Part shown: in pieces, positions 1 to 10,598 of the stretch
Numbering within the stretch: the first letter of the stretch is position 1
How the letters are laid out: each line of letters starts with the position of its first letter
Assembly (NCBI GenBank): GCA_000181795.3
Contig: CM012954.1
Coordinates: 9,706,786-9,770,785, forward strand
Reading direction: 5' to 3'
Length of the DNA stretch: 64,000 nucleotides
Source of the DNA: Trichinella spiralis
Taxonomy: Eukaryota; Nematoda; Enoplea; Trichinellida; Trichinellidae
Program-made: the position numbers and the translations under genes
The notes under the pieces: generated by a model
The model's database searches: none
Told to the model about the DNA's origin: nothing
What the model saw: only the letters and a program-made list of their open reading frames with translations

Positions 1-592
1 GTCGATAAAAAGCAGAAGCAGTTGGTATGGAAATTTCACTTTCAGCAAAACCCAATAAAAAGAAGACAATAACAACAACAACAACAACAACAACAGCAAC
101 CACAGTCAGCGTGGAAAAATGTTCCCAAAAGTTGGTCATTTGTCAACAGTAACAGTTACTTGTGTTGATTGTTCACACAAATATTTCAAATAATGCAAAA
201 CTGATATACGAAAGAACAGAAAAATATATAATATATATTTATATATACATGTATATAAATAGATATGTCGATGATGAATATGATTAAATTGGCAACAGTT
301 GACGTGAAGCAGCAGCAGCCGCTTGATTATTGTTCGGCAACTGTTAAGCAAAACGCCCGCGCAAAAAGGTAGTCTTGCATTATAATTTGCAAAGAGAGAA
401 GAAGAAGAAGAACAAGTGTGCGCTCGCGTTCAATCATACATACTTCCTCTTGCCCCTGCTTGGGTTTAATACTGGCAATTTTATCATCTATATCGAGCTG
501 ATTTTAAATTTTCAATCATTTTAAAATTTTGCCACCTTCTAGCTCGTTGGGTCGAGTGCTGTTGTTCTGAACAATCGACAAGAAGAAGAAAT
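1..592. other. Upstream region of the first secreted-protein gene
   Basis: Non-coding by inspection. It holds an ACA/CAA repeat at about 68-100, a TATA-rich stretch at 225-260 and short AAG repeats near 400-412 and 580-590. The last 50 bases lead directly into the ATG at 593 and probably include the 5' UTR. No conserved promoter element is recognised. Confidence 0.4.
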
Positions 593-2359
593 ATGCTATT
601 CACCGTTCGTTTCGTTCTCCTCTTTGCCTGCCTGCACCATTACAATTTGAATGGTTTGGTTTTGAAAGGTGAGCAGAGAAAACAAACATATCCACCATCA
701 CCACCACCCTTCCCCAATGTCCACTACATCCACCTGTGCATATTATGTAATGTAATTTGTAGATCAACCTTCGACGACAAAAGCTGGCAGCGTTTATGAA
801 AAACTGCTCGAAAACGCTGTACAAAATGTGCGTGCCCAAACTGAATGGCTCACCGCGAACGTCACCGACATTATAGAAAAATTGAAATTTACCTTCTCGA
901 ATCAGGTAACAAAATAATTCTCTGCTCTGCTTGTTTGTTCACAGTTTTGCATATGAAAATTTCAACGTTTCGAAGGATTTGGATGACAAAACGAAAAATT
1001 TCAAAATTGATATAAATGATAAGAATAAAGATGAAATGGGAACGATTGATTTGATGTTGGCAAAAGTACGTGAACAACTTTCATCAATATACAAACAATT
1101 GGAAATGGATCAAGGCGTCGGCAAAGCGGCGAGCAATGTTTGGGAATTTCTCAAAGAGAAGTTCGGTATGGTAATTATTTGCTAACTACTTTATATATAT
1201 ATATATATATTGTTCACTTATTTCATATATGTGAAGTATATGAAAGTTTGATCTGATCTCTGCACGAACCAACTAGTATTAACTTCAATTCAAAATTTAA
1301 CATCCATATTAACAAACAATTTGAATAAAATGTTTAAATTCAAAAACAACATCTGTGTGCTGTTCTTGTAGCAAGCATGATTAACTACCCGCTGTTCGGT
1401 CACAACATCCCCACAGCTCAACTTCCAAGCTACTTGTTCAACAGCATGTACGACCGAACGAAAAATGCTTGTCAATATTTCAAGAATAGGCTCAGTTTAC
1501 CGTTGAAATTTATAAACGAACGATTGTTGAATAAATTAACCGATAGTGATACAGATTTGCAGGCAAAAAGCCTGAACATCTCGTTGGACAATCTGAAAGA
1601 GCAGAGTGAAAAATTCTACGCCAACGTCATTACGCCTCAAGTTGAAGAAAATGTGATGCAACGTATAAACAGCATGTGGCAACAAGTCTACGACGAGATG
1701 TCGAATGTGAAGACAATTTTGAGCAACAAAGAGCAACTGTCGAAAGCGTTGGAAACACTGAAAGCGAATATTACCGACAAAAGTGCAAAGCACAATATCA
1801 ATTTATAAATCAATGAATAAATATACAGTTTTGATCGTTGTTTCAGGTCCTGAATCTGTGAAAACGATCATCAACGAACTGACTAAAGGTGGTAGTAGTG
1901 GTAAGTTCTTTATCACAAATTTAAAAAAACAGAAACAAAAATTTACCACAAATTATGCATAAATTTGACTGTGGGTTGTAATGAATTTGGTTGAGAAATA
2001 TTCAAACGTGCTCACATAGTTATATTTGGAGAAAATCATTGTAATTTCAGGTTCAAACACGAAAAATATCAAATACTAATCATATTTATTTTATTTTTAT
2101 AAAAGAAACTGAAAAAATAGTATTGAAAAACAATAGTTAAATAATGATAATAATTCTAGTTAAATGTGGTCAACAGATAGACAAGTTAACAGTAAGAGGT
2201 GGGAGTGAGACTTGTTTTTGCATTTTTCTTTTTAAAACATTTGCCCATTTAGAAAAGCAAAACCTGATGAACCTGATTTCTATAGCCGTTGGCAAGCGTT
2301 GGGCAGAGCTTATGGAACATCCTGAAGAGATTGCAAAGCTGTTGAAAATGTCCAATTAA
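593..2359 (+). CDS. Secreted helical protein of unknown family, six exons
   Basis: Exons 593-668, 763-905, 976-1165, 1372-1782, 1847-1900 and 2253-2359 join in frame to 326 aa. The ATG at 593 opens a clear signal peptide (FVLLFACL core, residues about 5-15), so the product should enter the secretory pathway. The rest is rich in K, E, N, Q and L with long predicted helices and few cysteines. It has one sequon (NVT) in exon 2, and the last exon reads KRWAELMEHPEEIAKLLK. Donors are standard (GTGAGC, GTAACA, GTATGG, GTAAGT) except exon 4, where the GTGCAA donor is weak; without splicing there the frame stops at 1808. The start of exon 3 at 976 is the least certain junction. I recognise no family. 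The next genes downstream on this strand are also secreted proteins, but I see no sequence similarity to them. Confidence 0.68.
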
Positions 2360-2510
2360 TTAAATTCTCCTTTCGATAAAAAAAACATTATTTCATACAC
2401 CACTATACACGCAAAAAGATGTAGTTGATTATATTTTGAGAAAAATTATTCGACAAAAACCGATCTATTCGATACGATTTAAATAAATTAGAAATAATAT
2501 TTATGAAAAT

Positions 2511-2786
2511 GTGTTTTCGCGTTATCTGCATTTACATTTGCATCGAAATAAACGATTTGGATATGTTCTAGTAAGACAGTTGTTGAATCAACCAATTTAC
2601 AGTATAATGAAAATTAACCAGCAGGTACAAATGAAATGCCGCAAGCTGAGAAAATGGAAAAAAGGCAGACCGGTTGTAGTGAGTAATCAGGTTGACAGCA
2701 ACTTGTATGCCGCTAGTTGCATTAGAACAGCAAACGGAAGAACAGTGAAGAGGTTGTCAAATCTTTCTCTTTTGACGAAGAGTTGA
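2511..2786 (+). mobile_element. Possible retroelement fragment (integrase C-terminal-like)
   Basis: An open frame of about 90 codons without a proper start. Its last 55 codons (internal ATG at 2608) read like the extreme C-terminus of BEL/Pao-type polyproteins: WKKGRPVVVSNQ, then IRTANGRTVKR and a short leucine-rich end before TGA. In those elements this end usually has a W-K-G-R-V core followed by R-T-x-N-G-x-x-x-R-P and a hydrophobic tail. No reverse transcriptase, protease or long terminal repeat is visible nearby, so at best this is a relic. It could also be a chance open frame. Confidence 0.25.
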
Positions 2787-2835
2787 TAATCTTTTCAAAA
2801 TAAAGAAAAATAAATATATTATCTATTCAAATTCT

Positions 2836-4721
2836 ATGGATTGGTATTCAGTTTTTCTTTTTCTACTTTTCGTGTACCTTTCTCAGAGTTCATCAGCAAG
2901 ACGTCCACCTAATCCAGCAACTGCCACCATCAATGGAGGTAATATTATTTTGTTACTCATTTAAATTAAACTCACTATTATTATTATCATTACAATGTAT
3001 GCTATAAAATCAAGAATACGGGCATAATGGAAGAGTGGAAAACGTCTATCTCCTTCTTTATTAATAATAATTATAATACAAAGTTTGACTGACTATCAGA
3101 AAGGAGAAAATTCGTGTAGAGGTCAATGAAGAAAGCACTTTCCATTTTCTCATTGAACTGTTCATTACCTGTTGCATCACATGCATCTTATAGCCTACTA
3201 TTTGCTTTGAAATTTGTAATCACATTAATAATAATAATGATAATAATTCGGTCTGTGAAATAAGTACACGTCCCAATTTTTAAGTTCTAATTTTATGATA
3301 AACTTCAGATTTCATCAATTCATCTAATAATATTATTATTATTGTGCACAAAAAAGATAAAAAAATAATATCATGTAAAATTCCAATCATCTAAAGTTGA
3401 CTGTTTTCAAATTTCTTTCAAAAATTTCACCATCGAAGAAGTTGTAATTTTCTCAATAACATTAACCTATTATTTCTTAAAATTTAATGACACCTATAGA
3501 GACTACTGGTTTATGCACGTAATGCTTTGGGGAAACAAAAAAAATAGCAGGAAGAAATAAATAACAAGAAATTGTAAAATATTAAGTTGCGCTTTCAAAA
3601 ACATCTCGGAAAAACTGTAAATATACGCATAAGAAAAAAAATATGTATTGACTGTAGAATATACAGTGTAAATAGAAAATGGAAGATGGTTGCTGTCAAA
3701 GAATGAAGGAGATTAAAAACAGTCACATGAGAAATTACACTTTCCACACTTTCCATATGCGCATATACTGATAGGATCATTCGATTGAATGCCAGGGTCA
3801 TAAACCTACATATGTACGTATAAACGCACGCATGCACTCGCAGATTCGAAATGACGCAACAAGCAAGTAGATAGGAAATAAATTTAAACCAAGTTTGTTG
3901 TTGTTTGTTTGTTCGTGAAATTATAAAATTGGATATTATTGAAAATGAATTTGCCATTTTATAAAGGTACAAGCAATGATTTGTTTGGTCAAATTGGCGA
4001 CCTGGTGGGCAATGTGATGACCCAATTTGGCGCCAGTCAGTACCGTCCGGCGTTCAACGTGGCGGTCTGTGAGTCGGATGATATTGAATGCGAATATTGG
4101 AAATGCGTCATGGACAACATACGCAACAGTCCGCAAATAGCCAACTTGAAAACCAGCAGCAAGATCCTCTTCGACCCGGAACTGAGGCACATCTTTGCCA
4201 CCAACCCTGAATTGCTCGAAGCCGGCTGCAAGTCGAGCAACACGCCGGATTTCCAATGCAACTTGTTCAGAAATTTGTTGCAAATTGTCGACAACGCCGC
4301 CACCAATGTCCAAAGACCCACCTCCGTCACGGGCAACCGCAACCGTGGGCGTGCGGATCACACGGGCGAGAACAACGGGAAACTGCCCAAAACAGCTTTG
4401 CAACTGCAACAACAACAGGGCACGTTGGATTTTGAAGATTTCGACAACCACGCCCGCATGCGCAACAGGCGTGGCACCGACGACTACAGCGACTATTACG
4501 ACAACAAGCCCGACAAAGTGAACAATTTTCGCACCATTCACAACGGCAGAGGCAATAACAGAGGCGGTCGTGTCGGTGGACCTTCGTCCAATTTATTCGG
4601 CTCCACAACGAACAATGGCAACGGCTATCAGCCACGCGACTGTGACGCCATCCTATTGCAAAAGTATACCCGTCGTGGAACCCTGCGTAGGCGTATTCTC
4701 TTGAAAACACCCGCACCCTGA
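2836..4721 (+). CDS. Secreted cysteine-containing protein with Asp/Tyr-rich segment, two exons
   Basis: Exon 1 (2836-2938) encodes the signal peptide (MDWYSVFLFLLFVYLSQSSSA). A 1.03-kb intron with acceptor ATAAAG precedes exon 2 (3967-4721). Both junctions are phase 1 and give 285 aa. The folded part seems to be residues 40-150, with cysteines at about 69, 76, 81, 122 and 132 and a core IRNSPQIANLKT at 86-97 followed by TNPELL at 113-118. After residue 150 the chain is low complexity: Q-rich, then DDYSDYYDN, then R/G/N-rich. The gene at 7581-9886 has the same core with identical spacing, so the two are probably distant paralogues. No known family is recognised. The acceptor is not a strong consensus, and a further exon in the long intron cannot be excluded. 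Confidence 0.65.
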
Positions 4722-7580
4722 GTCATTTCCATCCGTTTGTTACTTTTGATTTCTTGCTTTTCAAACAATTTTCTCACGCTAATGACAAATTATATTTATT
4801 TACAGTTTTGTTGTGGAACGAGAGAAAGATTGAGCAAAAACAAAAAAAAATTTTTTTTTCTTTCAAAAGCTGAAGAAAGCATAAAAGCACACAGCCGGTA
4901 GGAAGCTCATAAAAACAACCTTTTGTATTCTTGTTTATTATTATTTAAAAGTGTCGTTTGTTGTTTTGATCAATCAATGCTTGTTTCTTATATAGCATTT
5001 TAGCAGTGGTTGTTCCAACTAATTTCGATATAAATTATTATTCTTTAACAGAAATGCAAAAATACCAAAATTTCAAATCAAATACCATTTTTAAATATTT
5101 TCATAGTCACAATTAAAATAAACGAAACCCAACCTCAAAAACGAACGGCAAATAATAACTAAACCACATATACACACACACATTTAAACAGTCATTTTAA
5201 AGTAGCTTTCACTTCAGTACGTTTTTATCAACTAGAAAAACAAGTAATCACTGAACGGTATAAAATATAAACTGGTTAAGCATGAAAACAACATTAATAA
5301 TAATAATAATATGTTCACCGCAGTGAAAGCGACAATTAAAAAGTAAACTTATTTAAAGAAAGCGTAAAAAACTGAACAAGCAAAATGTTCATTTGCCGTC
5401 GAAAAACCTGGATTCTCTCTTGTATAAGCAGAAGAAAAGATTCACATTACAAGTCACATTATTCATTCAACAGTATTATAAATAATAATTGAAAAAGAAA
5501 AATAACACTAATCATGTATTTTTAAGAAAAATTCACACATACGATTGAAATTTAAATTCTAACAAAAACAGGGAAAATTTGGAATAAAATTTATTGAACA
5601 GAAACGCATTTTAAAATTTATTCAAAATCCATTAAATGCTAATTTGAAGATGAATAATTTTACAAATGTAAACAGAACAATTAAATTAAAATTTTCATTC
5701 ATTCACTAATTTAATTCAATTTCGAACATCTGTCAAAATATTGTTAATCTTAGTTTGAAGAAAAACTTTCCAAATAACAACAAATCATCGACAACCTCTG
5801 AAACTTTAAAATTATTACAAAAATTGATTTTCAAGTTGAATCATTCAACTAGTCGAGTGATTTTGATCAAAACAATGTCACAAAGTATAAATCTGTATTA
5901 ATACATAAAATGCGAAATATTCCATTTATAATATTTGCCATTTTCTCATAATTCTCATTCAACTTCAAAAAATGCTCATTTTCATCATGAATATACGAAT
6001 AAATGCTCCACTGCCAATTCAGAATTATTGTTTCATTTATAAATTTAAAATAAATTAATTGTTCGTATCGCACAAGAGTACGGCAGCAACAGCTGCTGCC
6101 GCTGCTGAACGAGTAAAATATTGCCTCAATTTAAAACTTGACACATTGCGCAACATCATTGTCACTAAATTTCTAAAAGCTAAGCCAGCCAAAAATATAA
6201 ATATATGCAAAAAATAGCGTTTAATATATTTCCCTTACTTGAAAACAAAATCAGCTTTAGCCACTTGAAACACAGAGAACAATTTTGACTTGGAAACAAA
6301 CAGTCTGCTCACAGTGAATGATTTACACTTTTTTTCCTTTGCTGTACAAATTTTAAACAGTAAAAAATGTCGTATTTTTCATAATACATGTTTAAAAAAG
6401 AGAAAAAGTTTAAACAACCGTACTGTATATCTCTTTGAAGCGGAATTGAAAATGACAAAAAGCAAACTATTGTATTGCATTTGGCAACAACGTTATATAG
6501 AAGCAAAAGAGAAAAGAAAAAACGGTTTCACCTTCACGTCAATTATTGTCAAAAAAAATTAAATGTTAAAGAAGAGTATCATCAAACCAAACACTAAACC
6601 TTATGCACCAATATTATGCCTTTTATATAGGATGATTCATATTCATATATACCTAATCAGTCGTTGCTTTGTATTTTAAATTAAATCAAATACATCGTCA
6701 AGCTTTTTGTATGCATTTCATTGCTTTAAATAAATAAATAAATAAATATGTGTATATGTATAATTTTTTGTTTTTTTAAATTCTTTTCAATGCCAACATC
6801 ACTAGTTCGCCTACATCTTCACAACAGAAGGACAAATCGCTTCCAAATTCAACGGAAGCTACCATTTCACATTTCAAAAAGAAGGACATTGTTGAGGATT
6901 TTTCTCGATTCTTGATTACCATCGTTATTAATTAATTTATACCAGAACAAGAAAAGAACTCCCACGTGAAATGGATACACTTTAAAACAACGAGGAGAAA
7001 CGCAAGAGGTGATTTCTTGTACAGCTGACACAAATTTCAATGCTAAAATGTGTCGATACCGGCTTTGGCAATGATGAATTTCATTTTCCCACAGAGGGCG
7101 TGGTTGATGGTACAGTTTATAGTAGAAATGAGAAGATGATGATGGTGATTGAGAGATGCAGTCAGTTAGTGTTGGAAAAAGTCAGAAGCAAGTGAACAGA
7201 AAGCGCAGACAAGAAAAGAAAGCTAATAATCAGTCAGCATCCAGTCAACTGATCAATCAGAAAGTTTCCATTGTGAAAGTGAATTGAGTTCACTGATAAA
7301 GTTGTTCAAAATCAGCAAAAGCGGCAGTGGCAGCCTGATTGGAAAAAGTAAAATAATAAATAAAAAAAAGCCGGACGATTATTTAACAATTGTGCACATT
7401 CTGAAGGCAAGCCAGTGCACTCACTCACTACTCATCTAACAACGGCTAGCAACAACATCGGCCAGCCAGCTGTCTGCTTTACGTTGATCATTGCCATCGT
7501 CGAAACACACTTTTTCACACCAAGCCCTGGGGTTTAGCATTCTCTCTCACCGCTAGCTGCTGCTGCGAATATTGACAATA
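4722..7580. other. AT-rich intergenic region and promoter of next secreted gene
   Basis: About 2.9 kb with no supportable coding exon. It contains A-rich sequence, AAT and AAAT simple repeats (for example 5294-5310 and 6730-6748) and short CTG/GCT repeats near 6090. From about 7000 base composition becomes more balanced with many short AGTCA/CAGTC-like words. The segment 7100-7580 is the likely promoter and 5' UTR of the gene starting at 7581. Confidence 0.35.
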
Positions 7581-9886
7581 ATGCATTCCATTGTTCTACT
7601 GTTGCATCTCGCGTTGTTTACGGTCATCTACGGCAGACCAGCTGTTGACGATTTCGAACATATCCCAGGTAATGAGATCAATTTGAATACGCGCATTCGT
7701 CGTTCTTGCATTGATTCTCGTTTTCAACGAATATACCTTCCAACCCAGGTATACCAGAAACTAGATTGCTAGATTGGACAAAATTTTTGTTCGCCGAAGA
7801 TGGTATTGTTACGTCGTTGACAAATATTGCCAAAAATCCCACCAGCGTCAGTTTCCTATCTTCCGCTGATCGGAACAGAAAACGAAAATTTGGTGGTAAG
7901 GAAAATATTTTTCTTATCATTTCCCCACTGTAAGAATACTATCCATTCGAAATGAATCATTCGTCGTCCATCCGTCCATAGTGCACAGCCCGTCCTAGAA
8001 CAGCACGAGCAATTTGCAAACGTCTATATGGAACAGTGATTGTGAGTAATTTTCCAAAATCGCGCACCACTGACGATCAGGACCAATGACACTGTTTTGC
8101 ACTTTTGCCAATAGCAATTTTAATATTTTGCAATAATGAATTTTTCTTCGATTTCTATTCAAATAAACCCAACTGGGAAGAGGATGGGAAAAGGGCCATT
8201 TTTTAGCCATAACATCTTTACTGACAAAAAATTCCAAGTTCAAAAACCTCCCAGCCTTCACGCAAGTTCTAAATTCTCGCTGCTCCATTTCACCCGCGCC
8301 AAAATTGTACAGCTGCTAAAAACGAGACGGCCAATTTCCGCATCCAGGCCAAACGGCATCAGCTTCATCTACGTTGGCGAATTAATGTTTGTTGTACACA
8401 CTGTTTTTCCTTTCACTCCACCCTTCCCCCTATCGCCACAATTTCACTTTACAATTTTCCCTTCAAAAATGCAAATCTCGTTTTTCTTTTCCACCGACAG
8501 TTGAGCTGATCAATAATTATAAATTAATGAATCAAAAATAGTTTTAAACTTTTTTTTACATACAAAAATTCAGGTCAAAAATGAAAACTGTTTCTGCTTG
8601 TCGACCTATATTTTTCAGCATACGAGACTGGGTGATTCAGGTGAATGAACACCAATATATTGTCGGCTTTCACTAGTTTACAGCCGCTGAAATTTTGTTT
8701 TAAAAAATGAAAAAAACTGAAAGTGAAACGAACACGACACGTGAGCCATTTTGGTGCACTGAATTTTTGGTAGATGAATTCATATTCAACCCGTTGCGAA
8801 GCAGAAAACAATGCTGAGACCAAAAGAACACAAAGCAAAACAAAATAAAACAAAAATCACTTACCTTCTTCAAATTTCTTTAGAGGATTGTAGTCGACAA
8901 GAAAGGATGTGAACCATGAATAATGACGATAATTTTAGAATAAAAAACAAACTTTCGGATTCTTCTCAGCCTGATTCTAAAAGAATACATACTACTTATT
9001 AATAATAATATCATTGAAAAGTATTATTTCTATGAGAAAACCAATAATAGCTTCGGTTATAAATTAATTTGTAAAGTATTTTTTAACAAGAAAAAGTTTT
9101 TTTCCAGGAAATTTTGATTTGAATTCGCTGTTCAAAAATTTCGGTATCAACTTGCAGCCTCAGAATAGTGGCATTTTTGATTTTTTCGACATGTTCGACT
9201 TGTCGAAAATGGGCCTTTGCAATCGTGAAACTTGCGGCGATTTGTACAAGCTTTTCGACAAAATTCGCAGCAGTGATTTTGTGCTCAATTTGAAAACGCT
9301 GTTCGCATTGCTGAAAGACGAAGAAGGTTTGGACTTGTTGAAAGCTATGCTGGCCAATCCGGAGATGCTGAAGACGTTCATGGGCGGAGCAGGAGACGGT
9401 GACAAGCCGGAAATTGCGTTCGTGGTCGACAAAAACGGCAAGCCAATAGCGAACGACTACGACGACTACTACTTCGACGGTTCGGTCGGCCCAAAGCCGA
9501 CGCCCAACATCCAACAAGACGACACGCTGACCATCACCAGACCACACCAGGATGTGGCAATTCCGTATGCAATCAACGCTACGTCGGATGAGCAGGACGA
9601 ATTTTTGGAAACCATCACGACCAATTCAACATCAACCACCACCACTACTACTGCCCAAGAGAACAACGGAGACGAGCCGCCAAAAATTCGCCAACCCGCA
9701 GATTATTATGCTTTCTATTATGACGCTGAACCGGAAATTCAAAAAGACGACAACACTATCAAAAGAGCAGAAATTGTCCAAATTGACGATCTGTCAACAG
9801 GGCAATTGAACATCACCTCAACGCTGGATGATGGACTTAGTGATGTGGAGAAGGTTTTACAAAACACAACCGCCGCAGTTGTATAA
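7581..9886 (+). CDS. Secreted proprotein, paralogue-like of the gene at 2836-4721, three exons
   Basis: Exons 7581-7668, 7749-7895 and 9108-9886 (all junctions phase 1) give 337 aa. The ATG at 7581 opens a signal peptide (IVLLLHLALFTVIYG). A basic site RNRKR at residues 71-75 fits furin-type cleavage, leaving a mature chain from about residue 76. The core has C116, C121, IRSSDFVLNLKT (131-142) and LANPEML (160-166). Position for position it matches the IRxSxxxxNLKT block of the gene upstream, also ten residues after a cysteine. It is followed by DYDDYYFD and a Thr/Asn-rich tail with several N-glycosylation sequons. There is no known domain, so function is unknown; probably an extracellular or cuticle/excretory protein (inference). 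Intron 2 is 1.2 kb and contains a GC-richer stretch listed separately. Confidence 0.72.
8040..8500. other. GC-richer segment inside intron 2 of the secreted proprotein gene
   Basis: This stretch differs in composition from the AT-rich intron around it and is open on both strands for about 100 codons (+ strand from 8136, - strand from 8288). Neither translation looks like a known protein and neither has splice sites that would join it to the host gene. It may be the body of a small non-autonomous repeat, or a former exon. Confidence 0.25.
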
Positions 9887-10598
9887 AATTTCACAGAAAA
9901 ATCATGTCTACACAATTGTAAATCTTATTTTTACATATCACTTGAGAATAGTTTTGCACAACAAAAACAAATAAATCTCACCATACCATCCATCCATCAT
10001 ACTTTCCAAAAGTATATTAATAAAAAAACCCTTATTGACTATTCTTTTGTAAATTCAATGTAGTAAACATAAAATAAGATTTGTCTAAACAAAATAGCCT
10101 CACAGCTTCTCTCTCTCTCTCACAAAAATTACTCTTACAAAAGTTGGACAGAGTTGATCTTTGCAAAGCAAACCCAAGAAAGCAGTCCAACAGCCATAAA
10201 ACTTCAATTTCATTCATACAAGATGAAGCAGATCAGAATAGATAAATAAATAATTGATTGATTGATCAATAAACATCAACTTAAATGTATAAAACAATAT
10301 AGAAAGTTGAACAAAATGAAGCGAAATAAAAAGCGCCGCCCTGGCGTCAACCTGACCGAACCATATTGTCGTCCTTCAAGACGACATACAGTAGAGGGAG
10401 GCTAAATCACGTCGGCTGAAACGTGAAACGTTCGATCCTGCGGACACGAGCGGCTTTTCTCCATTAATACTTAAGCAAGCTGTCACGGTTGTTCGCCAAT
10501 CAGAAGCGACCAAGCAAGCACCAAGCACAGCTTTGCCGTGTTGAAAGAATCAAAGTCGAACACTGACTGGCGCCAGTTGCCGTCCAACACGGCAAACA
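9887..10598. other. Intergenic region with promoter of the LIM-homeobox gene
   Basis: A 3' UTR with AATAAA at about 9969 and again at 10019 is followed by AT-rich sequence with a CT run (10107-10122). From about 10330 to 10598 the sequence turns GC-richer and non-repetitive, directly upstream of the LIM-homeobox start, and is the probable promoter and 5' UTR. I do not identify specific factor sites in it. Confidence 0.4.

Noticed and set aside
3936-4716. - strand frames of 201 and 129 codons
   Set aside because: Antisense shadows of the secreted-protein exon 3967-4721, which has a signal-peptide exon in phase and a paralogue.
8136-8504. + strand frame of 122 codons as a separate gene
   Set aside because: Lies within an intron, has no family resemblance and no splice context; kept only as a composition anomaly.
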